From positions 22,074,092-22,138,091 of the forward strand of contig NC_135554.1 of NCBI RefSeq assembly GCF_964340395.1: 64,000 nt of DNA, given 5' to 3'. Below are positions 12,996 to 23,680 of this stretch, piece after piece (the first letter of the stretch is position 1; every line of letters starts with the position of its first letter). The stretch is from Glandiceps talaboti. Lineage: Eukaryota > Hemichordata > Enteropneusta > Spengelidae. Under the pieces are notes generated by a model. That model saw nothing but the letters and a program-made list of their open reading frames with translations, was not told the DNA's origin and did not search any database. Made by a program: the position numbers and the translations under genes.

Positions 12996-15900
12996 TACCT
13001 CTACTTATGTATAATTACTGGCAATGTTGGTGAATTTACTTGGTTAGGGACTGTCTTATCTGTAACTTTTGCACTCTATATGAATAAACAATCCATACAT
13101 ATACTTACTTCTATTGCCTAGCTTGTCAATCAGATAGCCAGCTCCTAAAACCACCACAGCATTACTGTTTGAAGACAAACAATTAAGAAATTGTGTTAAT
13201 TCTTATGCACAACCATTGCCTTCATCTTGTAGCTATTACCAGCTATTCAGTAACTACAGACTTGTCATGGTCAGGTCTCACAGACTGAGGCTACAGTTTA
13301 GTTTACATAATGGTGGACAATGTCACAATGGTAATTGTCTGGGGTAGCTTACAGTACGTAGTCTTGTCATGGTCAGGCCCCACAGACTGAGGCTGCAGTT
13401 TAGTTTACATAATAGTGGACAATGTCACAATGGTAATTGTCTGGGGTAGCTTACAGTACGTAGTCTTGTCATGGTCAGGCCCCACAGACTGAGGCTGCAG
13501 TTTAGTTTACATAATGGTGGACAATGTCACAATGGTAATTGTCTGGGGTAGCTTACAGTACGTAGTCTTGTCATGGCCAACTCTAACAGACTGAGGCTAC
13601 AGTGTGACCTGTCACCATGGTAAGTCTCTGGGCTAGCAAATCCAAAATGGGCCTTTAAGGGCAATTTTGATTATTTCTAAGGTTTGAATTACATGTAGAA
13701 ACAGTCTGTGTACAGAAATAAGTTTGATACATGACTTGATGAATATGTTAATCAGTGTTTTCTACTTGTCAATTAGTGTTCCAAGTAGTGGAACTCATAA
13801 CCATAATTGTGGTACATGTATGCAAATTTTACAAGATTGTAATATCCTTCTCTGTAACAGGGACTTTAACCTTTGTAAAAAACTGACGCTTGTTGACTTA
13901 TGTCAAATCAAAAGCATTTCCAACACTGATTTATGCACAGAAATAGACATAGGTCACTGACTGGCAATTGAAGATTTCTTAAAAATGAAAATGGGTGTTT
14001 ATTACTGATGGGGAATTTTAGACTAGCTAGATTTCAGAATGACAATTTGGAGATTCCTCTTTTCTGAGACACACGGTGAAAGAACATGAAATTCGTACAG
14101 GATTGGCTGTAAAGATCAAACATAAGTGTCAAAGAGTATATATATACTATTGTGACAGTTATTTATGTGTGTATTAATGTATTATGTATTATATTGTATT
14201 GTATGTATACTTACGTCCAGGCATAAATGGCATACAGTAAGTTGTATTCATCTGGGGTTATACTTACGTCCAGGCATAAATGGCATATCTGGGGTCATAC
14301 TTATGTCCAGGCATAAATGGCATATCTGGGGTTATACTTACATCCAGGCATAAACGACATATCTGGGGTTATACTTACGTCCAGGCATAAATGGCATATC
14401 TGGGGTTATACTTACGTCCAGGCATAAATGGCATACAGTAAGTTGTATTCATCTGGGGTCATTCCCAAACCTTCCACACAGTCACTACTAATATTGCTAC
14501 TATTGCCACTACTGCTATTGCTGTGATGGTGTGTTGTATTAGGACAGGATAGATTCTGTTAAAAAAAGACCAAGTATGGAGTTTTGTCAGAGAACATTTA
14601 CTGGCTGGATTTGAGAAATTGCAGTAAAGGTAAGTGGCTGTAAAAGTCAGTTTCAGAAATGAGATACAATAACCACTGACTGACAGTGTAACATTATCAC
14701 AAGAATATTTAATAAACCACAAATAATCATGCAAGTGATTAGTTTGGCCAGATCTGTATTGTCCCACATGTCTAGCAAAATGAGAAATCTTCTTTAGTTT
14801 CCAGTGATTCATAACATTTATCAATGTTAAGTCATTTACAACAGTGAATTTCACACCATTCAGTTTTTCCGTTTGATACAACCACACAAAAACCAACAAG
14901 AAACTGCATATACCACACTTCAATAGCAAGATCGCACTTTTTTGCTACATTTAGTCTAAATGAAATAAACGATTTACTAATAAATGTATTGCAACTCCAT
15001 GCAGACAATTGGGTGCCAATACCATCTGGTAACTGGACTAAATGTTTTTCTTAGCATCAAACACCCAATGACAGGCACATAAAATTTTCTTTGGGGTTTC
15101 ATTTGATGTCTGTATGGTGGCATGTGTAGTTCATTTCACTTAGACAAAATCATGTAGGAAGAAACTATACTATAAACCAATATGAAACTGCATAAATATA
15201 TGCCACACTTCAATAGTAAAATCACATTTTTTGCTACACATAGTCAAAAAGAGAAATAATTTATTAATACATTGCAACTCCGTGCAGACATTCAGATGTC
15301 AATGTTTTTCTTAGTATCAAACACCTGATGAAGGGCACATAAAATGTCCTTTGTGGTGTTTATTTGATGACTGTATGGTGGCATGTGTAGTTCATTTCAC
15401 TTAGACAAAATGTAGCAAGAAACTGTACTCATTCAATCTTGCTATCTTAAAGTGTAGCATGTCCAGTTTCTCAATTGGTTTCTGCGTGGTTGTATCAAAC
15501 TGAAGAGCTCAGCGGTATACCATATAGGTATTGTGAAATTCGCTGTAATCATTTTTTTAAAGGCCAGAAATTCAATCCCAGGGTGCCACATTTAGTGCTT
15601 AGTTATCAGTCGAGCATTGAGGATTAGATAGGATTGTTCTTTTGTTCAGGGCCAACTTTTTTTCAACAGCTCTCCCAGATAATTAGTTGTTAATGCCAAA
15701 TTTTAATCCTATTAATCCAAGGTGGCTCTAATTCAATGCATATATCTAGAAGTGAATATTCTTCAATTTTCCATGGCAAGGAACTGCACTTTTGGCTAAT
15801 GGGTATGACATGTCCTGTGAACTATATCAATATATACATGATAGTTTATAGAAAGTACTATTGGATCTCCATGTACATGTAATAAGCCGGGGGTGATGGG

Positions 15901-16178
15901 GGTTGGTGGGATGAGTGGGTGGTGGTTTGATGTCTTATTTCTTTTGCTGTGTGATTTATTGATTACTTACCCCTTGGAAAACATCTTGTAAGACACTTGG
16001 CATATCAAAACAGAAGTAAGAACCAAATGTCAACATACAGTTGAAAAATAAGATGATGAAGCGATATTCGCCTGAAAGAAAAACACACCATATATTTATT
16101 AAAATAATGTAATGTTTACTATTCCATTTGTACTGACAAACATTGTTTTAATGCCATTAATAATGTCACTGTTGGACA

Positions 16179-16246
<68 letters not shown>

Positions 16247-16763
16247 TGCACTAATTTTAATAAATCGGTTAATTTGTCATCACCATATTTGTATATCTGA
16301 ATTTGTCAATTGGAATAAACTTTCCTGACACGACTGTATAACTTGTAAAGTATGAGAATTTCAATATAACATGTTAAAGCAATCGATTGTAATGATAGGG
16401 TTGACGCGTGAATTCCAAACGGCAACTCGACTTCCGCTTCCTGGGTATGGCGTTTGGCCTTCACACCGCGACAATGCTTGCACGTTCGATCGCGGAAAAA
16501 GTAAAGGGTGGTAAACCGGACAGTATTTGATTATATTATATTACACAATATGCTTTAAAACAACTGCATCTATTTAGTTTCATTTATTATCTTAATTCTT
16601 AGAGAACATAGTACAGTCAATTGAAAAATCATGTACACATCGCATCGTACACTGTACACATTTGATTGTGTTGTCTCAATAACAGATCCATGGTTGTCTG
16701 AACATGCAGAACATAGACTTACCTTGCGACGCGTGGATCATGTTTCTCCTTTTCTTTTCGCGA
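889..16763 (-). CDS. MFSD1: MFSD1-like lysosomal major facilitator transporter, 13 exons
   Basis: Exons in transcript order: 16763-16723, 16071-15971, 14555-14416, 13164-13109, 8694-8551, 8056-7971, 7253-7098, 6383-6250, 6053-5945, 4822-4685, 3896-3769, 2140-2026, 1041-889 (stop TGA). All phases join cleanly. From the ATG at 16741 the protein is 492 residues (human MFSD1 is about 465). Family landmarks are [13 protein letters not shown] in TM1, LLYAIYAW in TM2, QNRITAYWF in TM4, [11 protein letters not shown] in TM7 and the tail [11 protein letters not shown]. In mammals MFSD1 is a lysosomal dipeptide transporter held stable by GLMP. Two oddities are a luminal loop 1 with five N-glycosylation sequons (residues 41, 46, 53, 58, 61) and an acidic dileucine signal EKDRLL (477-482) at the C-terminus. 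The start is uncertain: an acceptor-like AG at 16764-16765 could join a further upstream exon that I could not find, whereas an in-frame stop near 16797 makes the 16741 ATG usable without it. Confidence 0.9.
2200..2494. repeat. (TA)n followed by (ACAT)n microsatellite
   Basis: About 50 bp of alternating TA runs into about 230 bp of nearly pure ACAT tetranucleotide. It sits in the intron just upstream (transcript sense) of the penultimate MFSD1-like exon. Long open frames here are artefacts of the repeat. Confidence 0.97.
4235..4435. repeat. (CA)n-rich microsatellite with a short CCCTAA start
   Basis: Roughly 180 bp of CA/CACG/CAGG repeats in an MFSD1-like intron, preceded by about two and a half CCCTAA units at 4241-4256. 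That is too short to count as an interstitial telomere tract. Confidence 0.93.
5100..5944. repeat. Minisatellite derived from an MFSD1 exon end plus its splice donor
   Basis: The array starts exactly at the donor of exon 6053-5945. About seven units next to the exon are about 47 bp and contain the exon's 3' end (minus-strand reading [10 protein letters not shown]), the GTAAGT donor or a mutated form of it, and a few intron bases. From about 5660 down to 5100 there are about 16 units of 35 bp that have lost an 11-12 bp piece containing the donor and are more uniform. Reading past the authentic donor meets a stop within about 8 codons, so the array is non-coding if the first donor is used. Confidence 0.9.
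6609..6917. mobile_element. MITE with GTTTCTGGTCA inverted ends, copy 1
   Basis: About 300 bp bounded by AATTGTTTCTGGTCA on the left and TGACCAGAAACAATT on the right. A second diverged copy lies in opposite orientation at 27573-27909 in an MTAP intron; the shared interior includes a tract ending in ...CAGTAACTGCCATAAAT and its reverse complement. There is no coding capacity, so this is probably a non-autonomous DNA transposon. Confidence 0.75.
9390..10748 (+). CDS. Secreted angiopoietin-like protein with fibrinogen-related domain, nested antisense
   Basis: Two exons, 9390-9693 and 10030-10748 (stop TAG), join in phase 1 to give 340 residues. Residues 1-18 form a signal peptide ([18 protein letters not shown]). 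[13 protein letters not shown] at 38-50 matches the N-terminal CxYTFxxP motif of angiopoietins and ANGPTL1/2. Residues 60-90 are a short amphipathic coiled-coil-like stretch. A fibrinogen-related domain fills about 122-340, with a first Cys pair at C125/C156, [12 protein letters not shown], a calcium-loop DQDND at 268-272 and the [15 protein letters not shown] signature. An unusual CCAC cluster (277-280) precedes C295. The N-terminal region is much shorter than in vertebrate angiopoietins. Such proteins act as secreted ligands or as ficolin-like pattern-recognition lectins; which applies here cannot be told. The gene lies inside the 8695-13108 intron of the MFSD1-like gene on the other strand. 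Confidence 0.9.
9699..9834. repeat. Two extra tandem copies of an exon end plus its donor (68 bp period)
   Basis: The last 60-odd bases of exon 1 of the fibrinogen-domain gene (from about 9631) and its GTAAGT donor are copied twice, beginning at 9699 and 9767. Both copies keep a donor-like site (GTAGGTAAGTC and GAAGGTAAGGA). The first donor (9694) gives the in-frame join to exon 2; reading through it meets TGA after AAG TCA GTT. Confidence 0.93.
10779..11046. repeat. Four-copy 67 bp tandem repeat in the 3' UTR
   Basis: Units start at 10779, 10846, 10913 and 10980 and read approximately GACTTATTTCTGTCTTTAGT followed by ACACTTGTATTGATTACTG and AAAGTCCAGTC. Related sequence in reverse orientation occurs at about 41195-41435 in a CAPSL intron, so the unit belongs to a dispersed family. 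Confidence 0.92.
11038..12464. other. Inverted-repeat-bounded block with CpG-rich interior
   Basis: About 35 bp at 11041-11076 (core GGGCATGAGGCAACAATTCT) reappear as the reverse complement at 12430-12464. The roughly 1.35 kb between them has more CpG than its surroundings, including a GCGCGCGCGATCGCGAGCTCG-type stretch near 11339-11360, and no convincing ORF. It may be a mobile element or an inverted insertion. Confidence 0.55.
11100..11105 (+). promoter_or_regulatory. Putative polyadenylation signal AATAAA
   Basis: First clear AATAAA after the stop of the fibrinogen-domain gene, about 350 bp downstream and just past the 67 bp repeats. No transcript support. Confidence 0.4.
12787..12868 (+). 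mobile_element. SINE 3'-tail fragment
   Basis: AAGCGTCTATGAGCAC followed by GGCGCTATATAAATG and an ATT-rich tail matches the 3' tail module of the SINE at 30600-30960. The tRNA-like head is absent, so this is a 5'-truncated copy. Confidence 0.65.
12935..12993. repeat. (CA)n microsatellite
   Basis: Nearly pure CA dinucleotide preceded by CACACCCA and CGCG variants, in an MFSD1-like intron. Confidence 0.95.
13259..13640. repeat. Tandem repeat, 102 bp period, about 3.7 copies
   Basis: CTTGTCATGGTCAGG recurs at 13261, 13363, 13465 and (mutated) 13567. Units two and three are almost identical, which suggests recent expansion. It lies about 100 bp upstream (transcript sense) of the 56 bp exon 13164-13109 and contains no exon sequence. 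Confidence 0.93.
14210..14415. repeat. Tandem copies of an MFSD1 exon end plus its donor (37/53 bp units)
   Basis: Donor-type CTTAC (GTAAG on minus) occurs at 14411 (the real donor) and again at 14374, 14337, 14263 and 14210; at 14300 it is mutated to CTTAT. Each unit repeats the end of exon 14555-14416 (minus-strand reading YAIYAW). The outermost unit (14210-14262) is a full 53 bp copy, while the four between have all lost the same 16 bp and are 37 bp long. Each keeps a CAG followed by exon-like bases, so the units resemble micro-exons. Reading through the real donor gives ACG TAA, an immediate stop. Confidence 0.93.
16177..16246. repeat. (CAAT)n microsatellite
   Basis: Uninterrupted tetranucleotide repeat in the intron between MFSD1-like exons 1 and 2. 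Confidence 0.97.
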
Positions 16764-17126
16764 CTAAATAAACAGAATGAAACCAAATCAAACTATGAAA
16801 GCCCCGTAGATCAGTACTTTTAAAAATGAATGTGTAAGCAGTCAGGAATCAGGGTATTTGATTTTTCATTGCTAATATCGATGCCCATGTATCACTCGTA
16901 TTTGGCCATCACGAGATTCAAGCCTATATGTACGCATGTGCAACCCACATGGTCAACGATATTAGCATATATAAATATTAACATAAACAACACATGGCAG
17001 AGTCTTGTTTGTTGCTAGAAGAGTGTTAGTGATAATATTTGTATGTACCTTTACTGATGACAACAAATCAAGGGAGCTCATAAATCGTGTAACAGACAAA
17101 CAACAAACAAACAAACAAGTAAGTAA

Positions 17127-19007
17127 GGGAGTGTACAGTTTTAACTTCCAGGGGGGGGGGGGGCGGAGGATTTTCAGGGGGGGCCACCAATTTTTCTCAA
17201 GAAAAATTAGGGGGGGCTAAACAAAAATTTCACTATCTGTTAGGGGGGGGCCACATAAAAAACAACCTAAACCTGAATGTCAGGATGGACAAGTGCCAGA
17301 TATGTATATAAAATAAAATATAGGCAAAACCCAACACTTGACTGTGCACAATGTCCTACAGAAGTAGCATTTAACATGGATTGATGATAAAACAGTGCAC
17401 AAACCTATTAAATCACAATATTTGTATTCAGTGAAACAAAAATTGACCGGCGACTCTGCCACTTCTCAAGGTAACGTTCCCATGAAATTGTGTAGGACTT
17501 GTTTCATCACAATCACTGTCTGAGATATCAGCCGTGCTTGAAGTTTCAGAGTTATCAGAAAAACAATCATCACTGTCTATAACACCTATTATAGCATTTT
17601 CACTTTCAGAGTCACTACTGTTTGTATCACTGATCAGATGTCTGTAGTTGTAGTTTGAAGTTCATTTGCAGTCACTTTTCTTGACCTAAATTCAGGTGTT
17701 CCAAGTATGTGCGTTGATACTATGTCTACTTTTTCTCCTTTTAATTTTCTATATTTTGGCAATTTATGCTTGTCTAGATATTTATCTAGCTCTTTTACGC
17801 TCAGTTTTTCTAGAGTTCCACTTATGAATAACTGCAACCAGTCATAGTCATTATAATTCTTGTTTTCTCTTTTCTTCTGTACCTCTAACCGATGTCTGGA
17901 TCTAATGTTTTTCATCCTCTCCAAATTTCTCAAATGTTCAATGTAGTTTTTAACACTGTTCACACTGACAATATATTTCTCAGCAAAACGAGAAATAGCA
18001 GCTTCATCATTTAATTGTTTTGAAACATAGAGCTTTTTTAAGTTAGCACGTGGTTGGTAGTCATCAACAGTTCGATTTGTGTTTGGTGTTTCAAACACAT
18101 CCATATATAATGACCTGGGTTGTGCATATCTGGCATAGGATGTGGTATTCTGTTCATAGATGGCGATACCCAATCTGTAGTGGAACAGTAACTGCACTTT
18201 GAGCCATTTTGTATACATGAATCCCTAATAAATTCCACATAGAGCTCACCAATATTGTAATGGGTTTCAATAAATTTTCATTCTATCACCATGGTAGGGT
18301 TCAAGTATAGGAAGGGTCTTAATATCTATTTCAATCTTAAATAACATGTTTTCCATTTGCACTGCAATTAAAAATGTTTCTAAAATGTGTAATTTATGAA
18401 GTGTTTAAATTAATAATAAATGATTGTGTGACCAACCACTGCAAATTAATCCTAAAATTTGAATATGTTCACATGGAAAAAAGTTTCCTCATGGTGCAAT
18501 TTTGCACTATTTTTTCCAAACCTGTGATAAATAAGTAATATATATATATATATTTACTTGTTCATTTATTTGCTAATTTATTTATGTCAGTGATGGGCTA
18601 AAAATCCAAGAAAAAGTGTAGCCAGACCAGTAGTCTATTCTGTCACCCCTCAGTTGTAAGTAGACATACTGTCAGCCAATTTAACTAATAATAGTCTTTA
18701 TTTGTGATTTTATGAGTGTCCATGATTCAACAACTTTGTGCACTGGTTCAATTCTGAAGTAAGTATAAATATGGAATAAGTTAATACATGTAGCAACTGC
18801 TGGCAAATCTATGTGTTGCTGTATCTGTGTTTCATCTATGCGTATTTTTGTTAGTGGTTTCAGGGGGGGGCCATGAAATAAAAACAAGAAGTCTTAGGGG
18901 GGGCCAGATAATTTATACCAGTTTTTGTAGGGGGGCCACCAATAAAAATCCATTGCTTCATTAGAAATCCTCCGGCCTCCCCCTGGAAATTAAAAATGTA
19001 CACTCCC
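17127..19007. mobile_element. DNA transposon with about 45 bp TIRs and TAA target duplication
   Basis: The left end is GGGAGTGTACA then a TTTTAACTTCCA-type stretch, a G run and CGGAGGATTT; the right end is its reverse complement (AAATCCTCCGG...TGTACACTCCC). Flanks are TAA at 17124-17126 and 19008-19010, inside an AAGT microsatellite that continues to the right. Several GGGGGGGCCA motifs sit near both ends in the same orientation. A 3 bp TAA duplication would fit PIF/Harbinger-type elements, but no transposase is visible. The interior carries a decayed ORF (17463-18240). Confidence 0.82.
17463..18240 (-). pseudogene. Decayed ORF with SAP-like segment carried by the transposon
   Basis: The longest intact piece (18218-17634) has a lysine-rich helix-rich stretch, the motif NYNDYDW and then LSVKELDKYLDKHKLP, which resembles a SAP DNA-binding motif. 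Upstream, a second frame (about 18238-18110) encodes GSKCSYCSTTDW and IPHPMPD; downstream a third frame (about 17630-17463) encodes an acidic Ser/Asp tail ending near LRSGRVAGQF. The three pieces read as consecutive parts of one protein broken by two frameshifts. I recall this module order from repetitive uncharacterised proteins in marine invertebrates but cannot name the family. The first M in the long piece is therefore not a true start. Confidence 0.6.

Positions 19008-19066
<59 letters not shown>
19008..19066. repeat. (AAGT)n microsatellite
   Basis: Tetranucleotide repeat adjoining the transposon's right end; the same motif appears in the left flank at 17119-17126, consistent with insertion into the repeat. 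Confidence 0.95.
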
Positions 19067-19220
19067 CAAAAATAAACAAAAATGTGCAAATTAAAATGAA
19101 AATACTATAAACAGATGAATAACTTTTTCTTCCATTATATTCATGTATAGTAAATTACTATGGGTCTGTATAAGAAACTGTACTCTGTTTCAATGTATTT
19201 CTATTTGTATTGACTTATGA

Positions 19221-19672
<452 letters not shown>

Positions 19673-21954
19673 CCAGTATTACATGTCACCTCTGATTAAT
19701 GTATTATTTTTTATTTTTGAGAACCATACTTTGCATTTATTCATAATTGGTGCTAAAAACCAACATCATAGAAATGCAAATATTGAGGGAGATAGTCATA
19801 ATTCCATGAGGTTCTTTTTAAAATGGAAATGTGATAAAATATCATTCTGGAATGAGAAAAAGTACACATAGGCTATATATCATTTCATTGTCATCAACTT
19901 GGCAATTTATAAAACTTAAAGAGGCCAGATGGGTGAGACAGGGTATTAATTTTGGATTAATAAAACAACTTTACTTTGTTTTTATACTATGAACAAGACA
20001 CAAAGTGAAACAATATAGATCATGTCTGTCATTGTGATTCAAGAAACGGCATAAAAAATGTACTAAATGGTTTGTTATAGTATTTAAAGGTAGTGATTCG
20101 TAAAGAAACCAAGTAAATTCAAGTAATCACTACATCCAATCTGTCGCTTCCACATGCTTGCATGGGGACATTTCAATAATATAGACAAGTCTTCATTAAA
20201 AACATACTCCCCCAACGTTTTCAACTTGCTAATTCATATTCAGAATTTTTCAACAAATATGGCCACCATTGTGACACCTACGGATGTAAAGTGAGGTGCA
20301 TACTGGACAACAGTATCTGACAATTGTGCCAAGTTTGGTTGAAATCGGTCCATGCATTTTAGACGTATACATGTACAAGTTGACTATTTTGGGTCATTTG
20401 ACCTGTCACATCAGGCTTCACCCGTTGGGAAATAAAAATACAAATCCTATACTTACGACAAAATTCAATAAATTTGGTTAGACGATATTTCACATAGTTT
20501 TATTAATTTCTTTTTCATGTGTTAATTACAATATGGCTGTTTAAGGCACAACCTCTGAATGTGTACATCAAGTATATTATAGAATAAATTGAAAGTTTAG
20601 TAATTATATTAGGCACAAGACTTCCTAGTCTGCACGGTAATCTGTGACAGGGCGCTCTCACACATCAGTCTGCGGAGGTCGGAACGACACAACGTATCTT
20701 ACAGTCTAAATATTCCTTTCATGGTTGAAATACAACAATGATAACATTTTTACCCTAACAGTTTCAACGATAGCAGTATCTGAACACACACATGAAGTAT
20801 CACTATAGTGATAATGAGGAGGAAACAAATATCAAACAACTAAGCCATCTCAGAGCTTTTTCAGCAACAAATATACATATACGTGATATTCAAAACTTTC
20901 TATAGTATACAGAAACCAAGCTGAAAGACATTTTGAAAAAAACTAGAAGATAAATACATTATAACACTGCTAGAATTGTAAAAACTGAGTAAAGTATAGG
21001 ACTACACTAACGTATATAACATCCAGCAGACAGATAAGTACCCTGAAAAACACAAACATTTCATCACTCTTTATACTACATACCACAGGTTAGAGGGGGC
21101 ACAGTCTGTATAACTTTATGGTCATTGGCTGTAATATCTGTTATATGTTGACACTAAGGCAGCTCAACTAAGTCTTGAGTAAAAAATCTTGGCCAGAAAC
21201 ATTTTTCTGTTTCCGTCTGCATGGACTGCAATTGAGGCAAACCTTATCTCCGCCTTATATCAGTTGTTATCAATTTATTAGGCTATTATAAGTAACGCTA
21301 CAAACAGCTTTAGAGATGCAAACAACTTTTATGACACCCGTTTTCGCCAGGCAAGCCCGCAGGTTTGTTGCACTTGGACCGCTAATGGTTTGTGACTGTC
21401 ATGTATACCACATAATTAGGAATGTCAGGGGGCAGCGATCATATAATTGATTGATTGATTATGATTTAAACAAAGAATACAATTTTGTTCTTTTCCTGTC
21501 TCTTTTTATTTTGTGTCAACAAATAAAGACATCTTGTCAAATCCTTAACTTTAAGTATTGACTGATTTGATTAACTGACTGAATGTGATTGAAACAGATA
21601 TAAATAAACTTTTGTTCTCATCCCATCTCTTCTGACTTTGTATATTAACTGAATAACAGACAGAATTTTTATCCTTATCTAATGTAAACATCTCTAGTAC
21701 AATGTCAATTACACTGAATACTAGTATTCTCTTTCCACCTTATCAGTAGTGATTGGGTGTTGACTCAGCGAGATAAACCCCAGAAGCTTTCAGCCAATAT
21801 ACAGTGTAATTGATACCACAGTAGAGAAGTTTACATTTCGATAATGACAAGAATTAGACAAGGTGTCTTTATTCAGTCAATACAAAATGAGAAAAGACAG
21901 GAAGAGGACAACAGTTATGAACATTTATTTATTCATATGCTGTAATCACAAGTA

Positions 21955-21957
21955 AGT

Positions 21958-21992
<35 letters not shown>

Positions 21993-22003
21993 CAATCAAT
22001 CAT

Positions 22004-22048
<45 letters not shown>

Positions 22049-22082
22049 CAATCAATCATTCAATCAATCAATCAATCAATCA
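21955..22082. repeat. (CAAT)n microsatellite with CATT variants
   Basis: Imperfect CAAT tetranucleotide array with regularly spaced CATTCAAT variants, suggesting a short higher-order period. Confidence 0.93.
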
Positions 22083-23578
22083 TCCACATGATTGCTGCCC
22101 CTGTGGTTATATGTGAAATGTACTAAAATACAAACCATATTCTAAAAGTTATTAATTTAATTTTAAGGGATAACAAAACGTTAGACTTCAAGAATGAGTG
22201 TTCATAAGATTTAAGATCTGCATATATGCTCCAACCACTGTTGTGGACATAGAGAAGCATCTCAAGTTAGAGTTAGGCAGTGACAGTGCATAACTGGCAT
22301 AGTTATATACTGGCATAGTTATTACTGGCATAGTTATATAACAAAGTAGGCATATTTCAGAGAAAAAGAGTAATTGTAACATTCCAAATGCCAATACATG
22401 TACAGCACACATCTATCAAAAAGTAACTGAGGTGAACACAAGCATTGATAGACTGAAAGGTTTGTTGTTCTGTGTGCCCCATAGCAACCAGTCACTCCCA
22501 ATAAGCAACTTACTAGTAGTTATAAAGAGCGCCCTCAATGACAAACCTTCCTGTCAAAGATGCAACCACTGAATCAACAAATACATGTTTCATATGACGT
22601 ATCATAAAAGTAAGTAAATTATACAATCTGATTCAAATCTCATGTAGGAATAGACACAATTGCTTTATCTAACTCTTATTTTCTTGATATATTGTCCTTC
22701 GTTTTCAAATTTGTTGTTCCGAGAGTGACTGCTATTCCCCACATAAAGTATACTTCATCTATATTCATGATATTTTCACATACAATAATTACATAAAACT
22801 ATTCAAATGAAAGCTGATATATTCCAGAAAGAAAACGAATTCTACACTTATGATCTATGTGTTACATTGTTCTCAAATATACATTTAATTCACACATTTT
22901 TAAAATATTATTTTTCTCGTGACTAAATTATAATACAATATTGTAACCATAGCAACCACATAGCAGTAATCATTAGTCAGGTTTCTACTGAATCAGCGAG
23001 TTGTTATACTGGATATGATGTAATGTATGCAGTTCTGAGATGTATTTATCCATGTAAGAAGAAATAACTATTAAACTTGGTTTCCTGAGAAAATCTAGGG
23101 AATGAATTCCTGAAGAGGGTCCACATGGTTGGGAATGCCCTAAATTCTTTAAGGGGGAAAACTCTACTTAGAGGGTGTTTTATGTGATTATTGGGTTTCA
23201 TAGATACTTCAATGTACTGTTACATTTAGGGATCTTCCTGCGGTATGGTTAACACCCACCCCACCCCACCCCCCGTTCAGCTGCTTAGAATTAAAATCTA
23301 CAAGTGAAAAACAGTTGTCTGGGGGAGCAGACAGAAAAAAGTTGGTCCCTATCAAAAGAATAATGCAGCTATGTAATCCTTGTGGCTCCATTGCTAACAA
23401 ATGCTGACCTGGGATTGAGAACTTGGCCTTTAAAAAAGTTTTTAAAAAGCTTACTCATGCATGGAAAAGTTATCACAGTTGGCCAGCCTACATGCCAAAT
23501 TTGGCAAAGTGAGGGTTAAAATTTGGCCATGGCCATATCCATGCATGAAGCCATGAACAAAATATGCACAAAAGAAGT

Positions 23579-23590
23579 GTGTGTGCATGT

Positions 23591-23679
<89 letters not shown>
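23579..23679. repeat. (GT)n microsatellite
   Basis: About 100 bp of GT with a few interruptions. Confidence 0.96.

Positions 23680-23680
<1 letters not shown>

Noticed and set aside
14459-14929. 156-residue open frame on the minus strand
   Set aside because: It overlaps the MFSD1 exon 14555-14416 in a different frame, and no family motif is visible; the exon frame has the homology.
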